Shown here: positions 46,987 to 57,329 of the stretch, piece by piece
Layout of the letters: the number at the start of each line of letters is the position of its first letter
Position numbering within the stretch: position 1 is the first letter of the stretch
Source of the DNA: Brachypterus glaber
Lineage: Eukaryota; Arthropoda; Insecta; Coleoptera; Kateretidae
Direction of reading: 5' to 3'
Assembly: GCA_958510825.1 (NCBI GenBank)
Contig: OY294044.1
Span: 77,484,895 to 77,548,894 of the forward strand
Length of the DNA: 64,000 bases
Notes under the pieces: generated by a model
What the model saw: only the letters and a program-made list of their open reading frames with translations
The model's database searches: none
Told to the model about the DNA's origin: nothing
Translations under genes and position numbers: made by a program

Positions 46987-47426
46987 ATGTCGGCGTTATT
47001 ACGTAGAATTATAACACAATATATCACGAGTAAGTACTTAATAATAAAAATTTAATATAATATTTGCTGTAATTGCGTTTTTCAGGGCCCCAATCTTTAA
47101 CTAGACTAAGTAGTTCAGATGCCCCAATCTATGATATGGAGAATCCGTTTGAAAAGGAAAAACAAACGTGTATTTTGTGTAAACATAATATAACTGTAGA
47201 TTTCAAAAATGTACAATTGTTATCTCAATTCCAATCACCTTACACTGGAAGAATATATGGAAGGCACATCACAGGTTTATGTAAACAACAGCAGACCCTA
47301 GTAGAAGCTGAAATAGTTAAAGCCCAAAGTGCAGGCCTAATGGCAACATACTTAAAACAAGCAAGTTATTTAAAAGATCCAAAATTATTTAACCCTGATA
47401 AACCAATACGACCACATAGATTTTAA
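46987..47426 (+). CDS. mRpS18C: Mitochondrial ribosomal protein S18C (bS18m), two exons
   Basis: A small-subunit mitochondrial ribosomal protein of the bS18 family. Exon 1 is 46987-47029 (MSALLRRIITQYIT, basic and presequence-like), exon 2 is 47086-47426. The donor A|GTAAGT and acceptor TTTTTCAG|GG join in phase 1 to AGG (Arg), giving 127 residues. Family signatures are NPFEKEKQTCILC, FKNVQLLSQF, YTGRIYGRHITGLC and KQQQ. The intron is only 56 bp. MRPS18C rather than S18A or B is inferred from its short length and the CxLC motif. Oriented away from mRpL4. Confidence 0.92.
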
Positions 47427-47519
47427 ATAACTAATTATAAAAAGTGATTTAGAAATAAGGGTAAATATACAATATACATAAAAAATATGAAAATATGGCT
47501 CCCAAGAGAGCTATCTTTA

Positions 47520-47923
47520 ATGAAGCTGAAGTTTGCAACGTTTTTTTGAAACAAAAATTCAAATAGTATATTAAAGTACTATGGACTGTTTTTTCAAGCA
47601 AGATAGTAAATTAAAAATTGCACAGTAAATATTTTTACAACAGGTTTGAATAGTATATATTTGTGTAAAGAATATAGTTGTTTTATAAAATAAACTACTC
47701 AGTATATTTGCACATCCAAAATTCGAATCTGTTTTGAAAATATTCACTGTTCAATTTTTAATTTACTATCTTGCTTGATGAAACAGACCATAGTTTGATA
47801 ACATACGCAAGTGGCTTGTTTTCTAAACTTGTACTCGTGCGCTAAAAACGTGTTATGGAATAAGTGCTTTAATATACTATTTGAATTTTTGATGCAAAAA
47901 AACGTTGCAAACTTCAGCTTCAT
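47520..47923. mobile_element. 8-bp-TSD hairpin MITE, family D copy 2 (split by another MITE)
   Basis: The ends ATGAAGCTGAAGTTTGCAAC and its inverse are flanked by the perfect 8-bp duplication TATCTTTA (47512-47519, 47924-47931). It is longer than the other copies because the family G MITE (47579-47793) inserted inside it. Confidence 0.9.
47579..47793. mobile_element. Palindromic MITE, family G copy 2, nested in family D
   Basis: CTATGGACTGTTTTTTCAAG pairs with CTTGATGAAACAGACCATAG, and CAAGATAGTAAATTAAAAAT also pairs across. 215 bp. It disrupts the family D copy near TTAAAGTA, so it is the younger insertion. Confidence 0.8.
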
Positions 47924-47931
47924 TATCTTTA

Positions 47932-48603
47932 CAGGACTCTAATCACTTTGGAGGGATTATTTTCAGTTTTAAGCTGGGGCTGAATTTATCTTCTTAAATA
48001 CATTTTTCTTGTAAATGATTGGATTAAAACGTGTTTTTATGTATGTATTACATACATTTTGTCACTGTAGTTTATAAAGTTCAATTTAAATGGTTCCCCA
48101 GATATTAAATAAAAACAGAATGTTTTCCCATTTGGAGGGCTGTAGTTTCCTTATAGTATATTCATCTTCAAGATGCGGTAGAAGTCAATAAAAGAATCGC
48201 GCCGACGGCAGCTGGCGCGTGGTTTCATTGATTAAAACACTCGAATGTTGTGAGAGTAGGGATGTAGAAAATTAAACAGGTCAGTATGTGAGCACTTGCG
48301 ATGAAGCATACAATGCATTGCAATGGACCGTTATATAGAAATATTTTGTTTTGAGTCCTACCCTGTCACTAAATCCGTTGTTGACACGTGCGTTTGTTAC
48401 ATTTTTTACACTAACTGCATTTTGAATTGGAATATACTATAGAAGCTATTTGGTATGGATTTTTTTGAATATATTTTGATGTAAAATAACTTCCTAATAT
48501 TTTGTATGTACCCTGTTTCTGAAATTACTTGTACAGGTAGTGTTATACAGTAATTTTTTAATAAAAAACAATATATAACAACAGTTTTATTAAATAAATA
48601 ATT
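47932..48603. other. Spacer between mRpS18C and NIF3-like gene
   Basis: No gene or defined element. AT-rich; the 3' ends of two convergently transcribed genes face each other across it. Confidence 0.5.
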
Positions 48604-51600
48604 TTATAATGTAGTAAGACAATCCTTATCTATTTTAGAAACAAGCACATTTAACTGATCATTTTGTATTTTTTCTTGAAATTTTTTAAGAAACCCCCTT
48701 TCAGAGTCACTATGGTTGCATAAAATAACATGTGTTCCTTTCTGGGTAGCTTCTAAAACATCATGATGTAACATTTCTCCTGTTAAGTACAAATCTGCTT
48801 CAACACCACTTAAAACAGATGTGCCAGAACCTGCACATAATGCAACACTTGAGATTAGTGATCCTAATTCCTTATGTTTGGCCACACCAACCCTTAAGTG
48901 AGGGATACCAATATGTTTTTTAACATGATCAATGGCTTCAGACAAAGTTATTGGTTTTTCTAATGTTAAAATTCTTCCCATGCCTATTGAAGGGTTGTTA
49001 GAATTAGGGAGGATAGGCTTGCTTGATTTGGACTTAAATGCTTCTCCTAGCCAATCATTTACTCCTCCTTCCATTGCATCCCATGATGTATGGGGGCTAA
49101 ATATTGCAATATTGTTTTGTATGCATTTTATGATTATTCTTTCTTTCCATGTGCTAAAAATTTAAGATATCTATTAAATTTTGAATACTTTTAAAAATAA
49201 AATATTTTATGACCATTGTACAAAGGTAGTAATAAACAAGAAATAAATACAGGGTGACAACAGGTTTTGCATATTAAGATTCCCTGATCAAAGGTTAGAA
49301 TTATCCCCGATTTTAATACACATAGGTTTTTTCAAAAAATAAAAAAAATCTTTGAAGAATTCATAAAAAAATCAATTTTTTCTTACTTTTTTTGTGTAAA
49401 ATAGTTCTATGGATTGGTAGATTTTTCTACAACTTTATGAATGAATACTTATTTTAGAAATAATTTGTTATGTAAAACAGCGTTTTTTTCCATTTCCCTG
49501 ATTTTTTACAGTTGATAAAATTCGCCAAGATCCCTGTTTACTCTAATCTGTAAGCACCCTGTAAATATCTGTGAGAACAAAAACTGGTACATAATGCTGT
49601 TTAAACTAGTGGAGGACTGGGTACCTTAATAAGTACATAATCAGGGTGGCCACAGAATTTTATTTTGAAAATTCCCCGATATTTCCCTGACTAACCTGAT
49701 TTTGAAAAAGTCCAAACCCAATTTTCATATTTTTCACTGACATTTCCCTGACTTTTTTGGTTTTTAGGTAAAAATTATATGAAAAAAAAAGGTATAAACT
49801 AAAAAAATAAAATTCCAGGTTTTTCAATAAAATTTCCTGATTTTTCATTTTTTTCAATAAAATTCCCTGATATTTCCCTGACAAATTAAATTCCCTGATT
49901 TCCCTGACATGTGGCCACCCTGATAATGCAAATTTTTGAACCTTCCCTGATAACACACTTCATCCTAAGAAGGTTTTTTAATCGTTCCCTTGAAAAGGTT
50001 CTTAGCATAATGCTGTAAACATGCTAAGCATGTTCTTAAAAGGTGCACTGCTGTAGTAGCATAAGTGCTTCTTCTCTAAACATTCTTAGCATGATTAGAG
50101 TATTTTGCTAAGGATATTCCCAAAACATATTCTTAAAATATTCTAATGGGAATATTTTTAGAATAATGCTGTAGTGCACATGCTAAGCATGATTAGAGTA
50201 TTTTGCTAAGAATATTCCCAAATACATATTCTTAAAATATTCTAATGGGAATGTTTTTAGAATAATAATATGGCGTCTATATTATTTTAATTTTATTAGG
50301 TTAGAAATACAAATATTCTTAAAATTACTGTTAATAACACAAGTTTTACCCTTAACTAGTAGAAATGGATATATTTTTAGACATAAAGTGATTTTTATAT
50401 AATTTTAGACAAAAAATTAAAATTATTATATTTTGAAATGATAATTATTTGCTATTTCTTTTTCTAAACATTGGACTTTTGTGTGGCGCATGAATTTTAT
50501 GTCTGGTAGAAAGTTTGCTTTCACAGTAAAACTGCATATCGCATATGAATCTTACCAGATGGATCTAAGGATTTTTAAATACTTTAATTATTAGGTTTAT
50601 CACAAAGACGTAAAAATTTTCGACATGTCCAAATTTATGATATCACTCCATGAAAAGGATCGAGTATCATAAAATATATTTGAAAGAAAGAGAAAAACTA
50701 CATTAATGTAGAAATCTGAAACGCCAACCTACTTTGTTTGCGCATGCGCAATATTCAATATTATTACTTAAATGCATCAAATGAGAATATTTTAAGAAGC
50801 ATGCTAAGAATATTCTTAAAAGTACATGTACCTATTTCTAAGAACATTCTTAACATGCTTCTTAAAACGTTCTTATTTAATACAGAGGCTTATAAGAAGC
50901 TTCTTAGGAACTACCAGCACGATTAAAAGGGTATCCTTTGCATTTCTTTAATCGTTCTTAGAATATCCTGAGCAAAATATATATGCTTCTAAGAAACATG
51001 CTGTCCTGCCGGCTATTTATTTTAAGAATCTTCTTAGAAGGCTTTTGTGCTATCAGGGTTCCTTCCATGCTTTATACCACTGAGACCTTTCTGCAATTAA
51101 TCAAAAAGAAAATGTGGAGACCCTATTCTAAAAAATCAAAGTGGGCTCTTTTAATTCCTTTTTTATGGACCCTTTGCTAAAAACATAAAATTTGCCCTCC
51201 AATTTTGTTAGTTGGGCTCCACTAGAAAGTGAAATTGGGTCCTTTAAAATTTCAAGATCAACCCTTTGCTAAAAAATCAAAGCCAACACTTTTAATTTCT
51301 CTTTTATGTGGGCCCTTTTCTATAAAATCAAAGTGGGCTTTTTCTATTCCTTTTTAATGTGGCCCTATGCTAGGAAATCATCAGTGGGCTCTTCTAATAA
51401 ATTAATACAAGGGCCTACACATATAAGTTGCTAGTGAGGCCTGTAGTATACTTCTGGTGGCCAGGCCAGTCTGCTTGCTGATTTCAACCTAGTACCTTAA
51501 CAGCGATTATCCCAACTTTTTATTTCACATTGCGATTTTCCCAACTGTTTACTTAATATTATGATTTTACATGATAACAAACAATTAATGACCAAAAAAA

Positions 51601-52028
51601 AAGGTCAACACTATAATTTTCCCAGTGGATTTTCTTAACTCAAGAGTAGTTAGGGGATAGTAATCAGTTAAAAATAGATACTTTTCTTACCCTTGTGAAA
51701 TAGTTTTCAAAGGCCTAAATATGTTGGGATGATATGAAATTATTAATTTTGAACCAGTATCAATAGCCTCATCAACTACATCTTCTGTCAAATCTATGGC
51801 TAACAAAACTGTATTGATATCAGAAAATCTGTTTGGTTCAACTAAGAGCCCCACATTATCCCATGATTCGGCTAAATCCAATGGGGCTATAGTTTTTAAT
51901 TTATTTACTAAATCTACTAAAGGAACACCCATGGTTTTAGGTGCGTAATTAACACTGTTACACTTTGGAACACAATAGAAAGGGTTTAAATTAGATATGT
52001 TTCTAGTAAATCTTAAAATATTTATCAT
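48604..52028 (-). CDS. NIF3L1: NIF3-family protein (NIF3-like 1), two exons
   Basis: NIF3 proteins are conserved, hexamer-forming, dinuclear-metal-binding proteins of uncertain cellular role. Exon 1 is 52028-51691, exon 2 is 49153-48604. The donor CAAGG|GTAAGA and acceptor TTTTTAG|CAC join in phase 2 to KTISQGTWKERIII, giving about 295 residues. Family motifs are AESWDNVGLLVEP, ISYHPNIFRPLK (metal-binding His), HTSWDAMEGGVNDWL, and a C-terminal HSDSERGFL with conserved acidic and His positions. The N-terminus MINILRFTRNISN may be a mitochondrial presequence; a later Met (MGVPLVDLV) is an alternative start. The 2.5-kb intron contains two DNA elements. Confidence 0.93.
49642..49922. mobile_element. 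CAGGGTGGCCAC MITE, family E copy 2
   Basis: The ends CAGGGTGGCCACA and the inverse of ATGTGGCCACCCTG are flanked by ATAAT (49637-49641, 49923-49927), a possible 5-bp duplication. The interior has TTTCCCTGACA words, the inverse of the TGTCAGGGAAA words at 27640-27690. 281 bp in the NIF3 intron. An open frame across it is repeat-derived. Confidence 0.7.
49945..51058. mobile_element. CCCTGATARCACA-ended element with palindromic subrepeats
   Basis: CCCTGATAACACACTTC at the left and the inverse of TTTTGTGCTATCAGGG at the right bracket it. Between them, TTCTTAGAA-type words (ATTCTTAGCATG, CTAAGAATATTCCCAAA, TAAGAAGCTTCTTA) are repeated, including a ~110-bp tandem (about 50092-50268). The core 50270-50655 is a reverse copy of 2405-2820. 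No transposase. Confidence 0.65.
51115..51400. repeat. ~60-bp tandem units
   Basis: Units of the form TAAAAAATCAAAGTGGGCTC, TTTTAATTCCTTTTTTATG and GGACCCTTTGCTA repeat about four times with divergence. One related unit occurs near 31550-31610. They lie in the NIF3 intron. Confidence 0.6.
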
Positions 52029-52088
52029 TTATAGACTATATAGTACTTATTAAAAAAAAATACTGGTAAAAAGTAAGGTTATAGCAAT
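52029..52088. promoter_or_regulatory. Short spacer upstream of the NIF3-like gene
   Basis: Only 60 bp separate the NIF3 start from the start of the weak ORF at 52089 on the other strand. If that ORF is real, this would be a bidirectional promoter region. No motif is claimed. Confidence 0.25.
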
Positions 52089-52352
52089 ATGTTTTTTGTG
52101 TTGCCTAATCCAAAGGATTTTAAATATTCTTTGACAAAATTTAATGACATATGGGTTGTTCTCGGAGATGTGACATTATTTAAAAGGTAATTTAGTTTAA
52201 ATTATATATTATATATTTATTTTTTTATATGGGTTTGTTCTTAAATTATTCGAAAAAACAGGTAGGTACATTAAAAAACACTATTTTTTTGCCTTCGCAG
52301 CTGCAAAACGATATTAGGTTCAAATATGACCAAAGTTAGGGAAAAAAACTGA
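52089..52352 (+). CDS. Possible 49-residue two-exon ORF (weak)
   Basis: An ATG at 52089 opens MFFVLPNPKDFKYSLTKFND. The frame meets a donor AAAG|GTAATT at 52186, then a good acceptor TTTGCCTTCGCAG at 52300, and continues in phase to FKSCKTILGS and a stop at 52350. The intron would be 114 bp. I do not recognise the peptide. It could be chance, or the 5' part of a longer gene with other splicing. Confidence 0.25.
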
Positions 52353-53013
52353 TGAAACTAAGTTTCAAGTTTTTTGTTTGATTAACCTGTTTTCACACTA
52401 TTATTATTATAATAACTACTACAACAGTGTAATTATATTTATATTTTTTGATTTAAGATAATATTTTTGATTAAATGCTATCTTCTTTTAAAAATGGAGA
52501 TACGACAAAACAATATAGAAATTTTAAAATATTTTCTGGAGATACAATTTATTTTAGAAATTTAAGCATATATTGATAAAATGTTTGTGGGACATTCAAG
52601 TACTTAACTGTAGATATACAAATATGTAAAAATATCAAAATGTCCGAAAATGGAGATACGACAAACCAATACTGGGGGGACGATGTGTTAAAACCTTCAT
52701 CCACTTACCGCCTTGCTTACCGCTTAAATTATACTTGAATCATTTTGGATCAAATACCGTTATATTCTTTGGAATCACCTATATAAACCTCTCGTATTTC
52801 AAGAATGCACATGATAAAAATCAAAATATATTGACGGCTCGTGGTAGAAGTGACGGCGCCTCTCGTGGATATGACATAACCCGCTGTTATTGGTTGGCGC
52901 CTCGCAGCATGTTTTTTGCGAAGCAAACTGGTGTTTTTTCTATTAGTCGGTAGTTGTTGATAGAGTGCGACGTATTGATTTTGTTTTGCGACTGTATAGG
53001 TTAGAAAAATAAT
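52353..53013. promoter_or_regulatory. Upstream region of the 53014 exon, locally GC-rich
   Basis: From about 52835 to 53013 the DNA becomes richer in G+C and CpG than the surroundings (GACGGCTCGTGG, GTGACGGCGCCTCTCG, GGTTGGCGCCTCGCAGC), as expected near a promoter or 5' UTR. Upstream, 52353-52830 is AT-rich and featureless. Confidence 0.4.
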
Positions 53014-53203
53014 ATGAGTAGCGGTTTGGACGTTTTAAGCGGGTCCTTGCGCGTTCGAAACAGTTCAGTTCCGGGAATATGCAATAACGTTAATTGCAAG
53101 GTTAGCGAGGTAAAATCATGTCCCAGTGTTATGTCCCCGGAAACCAAACGGTTATTGCCTCCAAACACCGAAACGGTCCAAACCAAGCCTTTTCCAATAC
53201 GAG
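53014..53203 (+). CDS. First coding exon of an unidentified gene
   Basis: The ATG at 53014 opens 63 codons (MSSGLDVLSGSLRVRNSSVP ... TVQTKPFPIR) ending at a consensus donor GAG|GTGAGT, phase 1. Composition is balanced and far less AT-biased than the intergenic DNA. The Ser-, Val- and Pro-rich sequence with paired Cys (CNNVNC) matches no family I can name. The downstream plus strand shows no obvious next exon, so the gene probably continues beyond the window or across a long intron. It may be a 5' regulatory region of a large protein. Confidence 0.5.
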
Positions 53204-53436
53204 GTGAGTACAAAAAATTAAGTTTGAAAGTATTGTTTTGTTTTGCATATGGGTATTATCAATTAAAAACAAATGAAAAATGTCAATGATGATTGCGCAT
53301 GCCTTGTTTGGAGCACGTGCTGTGTGTGTTGAAAATATGATTTTGGCAAAACATACAGCATCAAACTAAAAAAAATCGTCTCCAATGTGCGAATCTTTCA
53401 GGTGGTTTTTAAATATTTTTTATATTGTAAAAAGGT

Positions 53437-53664
53437 ATAAAGCTGAAGTTTGCAACGTTTTTTTTGCATCGAAAATTCAAATAGTATATTAAGGTACTTG
53501 TTCCATATCACGTTTTTAGCGCACTAGTACTTTAGAAAACTTGCCGCAAGCGACTTGTTTTCTAAACTTGTACTCGTGCGCTAAAAACGTATGTTATAAA
53601 ACTAGTACTTTAATATACTATTTGAATTTTCGATGCAAAAAAACGTTGCAAACTTCAGCTTCAT
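53437..53664. mobile_element. 8-bp-TSD hairpin MITE, family D copy 3
   Basis: ATAAAGCTGAAGTTTGCAAC and its inverse bracket it; the 8-bp duplication AAAAAGGT lies at 53429-53436 and 53665-53672. The central CTCGTGCGC is as in the other copies. It lies 233 bp after the 53014-53203 exon. Confidence 0.88.
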
Positions 53665-53699
53665 AAAAAGGTTAAGTCCAGAAACAATTTTTTAAATTT

Positions 53700-54120
53700 G
53701 GGAGAGAGAGGGGTCATGAAAAAAATGATAACATTTTTTGTATAATTTTATTTTTCCTGTTAGCTAACAGCTATCAGCTAATTAGGTGGTTTTTATTTTT
53801 TTTTTCTATTATGAATAATAAAAAAGTTTTTTTATATTTTTGGGTAGAGGGGGGGGCTGAAAAAAAAACATGATAATGTCATTTTTTGTGTAATTTTATT
53901 TAACCTTTTATGTGGTTTTCAAATTTTTCTTCTACTGTAAACAATACAAAAAATACGACCAATACAAAAATTTTACCTCCTCCCCCAAATTTTAAATATC
54001 TAGCACAAAGCGTTCTTAAGTTATCGTGGATACAATTAGACCGACAGACAGACATCATTTTTTTTTGTTGCCTATTTAGATTTTTCTCGTCATTAAAAAA
54101 AAAGATGATTTAGACCAAAA
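53700..54120 (+). repeat. Repeat with a TCGTGGATAC / ACAGACAGAC end
   Basis: Two G-rich blocks (GGGAGAGAGAGGGGTC, GGGGGGGGCTGAAAA) with alternating AT stretches precede GCGTTCTTAAGTTATCGTGG and CGACAGACAGACATC. This end type recurs at 21340, 56570, 60890 and 62140. Confidence 0.5.
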
Positions 54121-54334
54121 AAAATTGTTGGCATTAAAAAAAAATAAGATGATTTAGACAAAAAACATGTTTTTTTTTTAATCACAATATATTATATATT
54201 GTATTGTATTAATTATATCACAATATATTGTAATATTATTAATATAATTGTGATTTATGCGAAATAGCCGCGGCTAGCCGGTTGAAGAATATGCACCATA
54301 AATTATGGTCCATAATTTATTTTTTTTTTATTTT

Positions 54335-54560
54335 ATTATTTATTTATTAACGGGAAAATCCCACTACAAAAATTAAATGTAACTTGAATAGAAACCTAAT
54401 ATAATTTTAAAAAAATAATTGTAACAAAAATAAAAATTAGAACAACCTCGCAAATAACAAAAAACTATACAATACTAAAAATAAAAATTAAAACATTATT
54501 AAGAAATTTAAACATTAATGAAGTTAATGCTTTTTAAAGATGTTTTAAACGATCTCAAAG
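54335..54560 (-). repeat. Possible LINE 3' tail, minus strand
   Basis: Reverse-complement reading ends in GGGATTTTCCCGTTAATAAATAAATAA. The AATAAATA-type tract is the same kind that terminates the LINE copies at 18290 and 63950. No RT motif is readable. Identity is inferred from the tail only. Confidence 0.35.
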
Positions 54561-54649
54561 TGGAAAAAGTAGTCACAGTTAAGTCGTAAGAAAGTCGCAT
54601 TTTTTAACAAAGAAGTTAAAAATTTAACACGCCAAAAATTTTTTTAAAA

Positions 54650-54815
54650 AATTAAACATATAAAAAGAGAATTTAATAAGCTTTAAAATGATGTATCACA
54701 CTTGTGATACATCATTTTAAAGCTTATTAAATTCTCTTTTTATATGTTTTGTATCACACTTGTGATACATCATTTTAAAGCTTATTAAATTCTCTTTTTA
54801 TATGTTTAATTTTTT
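54650..54815. repeat. Inverted plus tandem GTGATACATCA repeat
   Basis: ATGATGTATCACAC (54690) is followed by its inverse and then by a direct second copy of GTGATACATCATTTTAAAGC and TTATTAAATTCTC (to about 54803). A single related segment is at about 43505-43545. Non-coding. Confidence 0.7.
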
Positions 54816-55555
54816 TTTAAAATTACGACCCCCTTTTCATTAAAAAAAATGTTCGCCCTTGCCCCCTGCCTCTATTGTGCCTCGTAAACATATTAAATAT
54901 ACAGGGTGTGTGGTAACTCGCGTTGGAGCGGGAAACCATAGAATCTTCTGCCAATGAGTAATATATCACAAAAAAAATACAGTTCTATGTTGAACGGTTA
55001 CCGAGATAAGAATATTTTCTTTGAGCCAATACCAGAAAGTGTTAAATACACCTTAAAACGTGATCTAATTACTTAATAAGTAACTAAGCAACCATATTGA
55101 TACAAATAAAAGCCACTTTGACACTAATGTCAAACCACAAATTTGCAAAAATCACTTTTGAGTTATTTCTTTATAACATGAGTTTATGGTTAAAATGTTA
55201 TATTTGATACAAAAACAATAAAAAAGGCATGGAAAAACAAGAAAGCAAGAAAAAACTGAGTTTATCGCAGAAAATTAAAAAATCTGAAAATTTAGAAACC
55301 CAGTTAAAAGTAAAGGATTTATTATACACTTATAATAATGTATTCCTTGTAAAATAATGCAGAAAGAAGTTCAAGAAATACGAAAAATGGTTTTTACCCC
55401 ACCTAAGTTCCACTAGTTTATTGTTTATGCAAAAATTACAAAAAAGAAGTTAATATTATGTGAAACACCAGTTAGTTTAAATATTTTTATTTATTTTATG
55501 AAGTAAAAACTAAACCAATTAAAAACATAAAAACAGAGTTTAATTAAATATTCTA

Positions 55556-55680
55556 TCAATCTATTTTCTAATCATCATAAAGAGTGATATTGGTAGACTG
55601 CAGTTTCGGGCTGATGGCCCTCTTCAGTACAAAGAGTCAACCCTGTCCGCCGATTAAGAAAATATTCTTCGACTATTTTC
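55556..55680 (+). repeat. Dispersed repeat, family C copy 2
   Basis: Homologous to 22205-22330 in the same orientation (AGAGTGATATTGGTAGACTG, TTCGGGCTG, AGAGTCAAC). It adjoins the end of the 55681-56118 open frame and probably caused or marks its truncation. Confidence 0.6.
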
Positions 55681-56118
55681 TTAACCAGCGTACAGGGTTG
55701 GCTCTTGGTAAAACTCCATTCTGGGAGCGTGGTCTTCCGGTAATAAATTTTGTACTCTAATATAGTGGTAGGGATGGCGATTATCTTTTTTCATAACGGT
55801 ATTTATGGTAGTGAGTCTGAGGTTGAGATTCCTTGCAACTTCCCGTACACTAGCATTTGGGTCATTGTCGAATGCTTCAAGTATTGCCTCTTCCACCTCC
55901 AGAGTCCTAACCGTAATTGGCGCTCCACCAATTTCCTTTCTATTCAGAAACACGTTACCCGTTTCCCTCAAACGTTGTATAGCCCTTAAAAACACAGGGG
56001 GTGTAGGATGAACTCTTTCAGGGTACATTTCTTGATACAACCTGGCTGCCTCTTCTGCATTTCTGCCACATTCTTCATACAAAATAACCATTTCAGAATA
56101 TTCTCTACTTGTAAACAT
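55681..56118 (-). pseudogene. Transposase N-terminal fragment (DUF4817-like helix-turn-helix)
   Basis: The 145-residue frame begins MFTSREYSEMVILYEECGRN and contains EEAARLYQEMYP, FLRAIQRLRETG and an SVREVARNLNL helix-turn-helix. This is the pattern I know from DUF4817-type N-terminal domains of mariner-like transposases, with YHYIRVQNLLPEDH. It ends just where the catalytic domain would start (EFYQEPTLYAG-stop), so no DDE triad is encoded. Confidence 0.7.
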
Positions 56119-56410
56119 TTTATTTAATTTTTTGACAATTTATTGACAAAAATACTGCCAAACTTCATTATAAAATTCCATAGCAACAATCAAATAACTT
56201 ACCTTAAAGTTCAGGTATGTTTACATAACATCTAATTGAGTAATTATATCACGTCTATAGGTGTATTTAACATCTTATGGTATTGGTCCAAAATAAATGT
56301 TCTTATCTCAGTAACCGTTCAAGATAAAACTTTGAATTTTTGTAGAGACATTTTTCATTGGCAGATGACTCTGTGGTTTCCCGCTCCAACGCGAGTTACC
56401 GGACACCCTG

Positions 56411-57329
56411 TATACCAAAAAAAATTTGAGTTGTGTTATTTGAGTTTTCAGTTAGAATTTGAGTTCAATAAATGTACATATATGCAATAAAAACCGCCTT
56501 ATTCTTTAAAATAGAAAAGACAAAATTTGTCTCTTTAAAACCTGATAATAGATCACTGTGTGTCGGTCTGTCTGTCCGGAAAATTTGTGACTTAGATAAC
56601 TCGAGAACGCTTTTAATTTGGAACATAGGTTCCTTATAAATCTTATAAATCTAAAGTTCTTGGCTGGGATTGTTTTTAGTAATACTTAACTGGGGTGGGG
56701 TAAGGGATCAAACGGGGGTAAAAACTTTTTTTTTCAAAAAAAAAAATTGCCCCCTTTGATCCTTAATTTTTTTTTGAAACATGAACATGGGAAAAAGTTT
56801 TGTTTTGTTGGCGCCCATGGCAGCAGTATTTTTATATATAGCCTTCGCAATTACTATAGACTATTGTGCCTCTCACTTGCTCGCATCCTGCCTTACGAAG
56901 GTTAAAGCGTAAAGTTGAGAGCGCGCTCGGGTATAGTGAAAATTATTACTATAAGGGTCAGGGCCGTAACTAGAAAAAAATCTAGGGGGGGTTCAGCCCC
57001 CAGGGTGGCACCCTCAAAAAATTAAAAAAAAAGTTTGTCCCTGACGGTTTCAACCAAAACTTGGTGGCACCCTCAAAAAATTAAAAAAAAAGTTTGTCCC
57101 TGACGGTTTCAACCAAACTTGGTGCCCCTGCAAAAAAAATTAAAATTGGCGCCCCCAGAAATTACCTTCAGGAAAAAAAAGCTTTGTCCAAACCAAACTT
57201 GGCGCCCCTGCAAAAAAAATTGGCGCTTAAAGGTAGGGGACTTAAAAAAAACAGGGGGGGCTCAGCGAAAACGCCAGAGGGGCTCCATCCAAGGCCAAAG
57301 GGGGGTACATGTCTTAAAGATATTTTTAA
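56411..57329 (+). repeat. Repeat-rich stretch with a 59-61-bp tandem pair
   Basis: At about 56555-56660 lies a GTCGGTCTGTCTGTCCGG / TAACTCGAGAACGC segment, relative of 60870-60960. From 56961 (CAGGGCCGTAACTAG) a repeat begins. A unit of about 60 bp with GTGGCACCCTCAAAAAATTA and TTTGTCCCTGACGG is present twice (57003-57121), followed by diverging forms. Open frames at 57094-57360 are repeat products. Confidence 0.55.

Larger units (their letters stand above)
54902..56410. mobile_element. TA-flanked element with truncated transposase
   Basis: The ends CAGGGTGTGTGGTAACTCGC and the inverse of CAGGGTGTCCGGTAACTCGC are flanked by TA (54900-54901, 56411-56412). Pairing extends through GTTGGAGCGGGAAACCA to about 55 bp. 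1,509 bp. It holds an N-terminal transposase fragment on the minus strand (55681-56118) and an inserted family C repeat (55556-55680). Confidence 0.8.
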
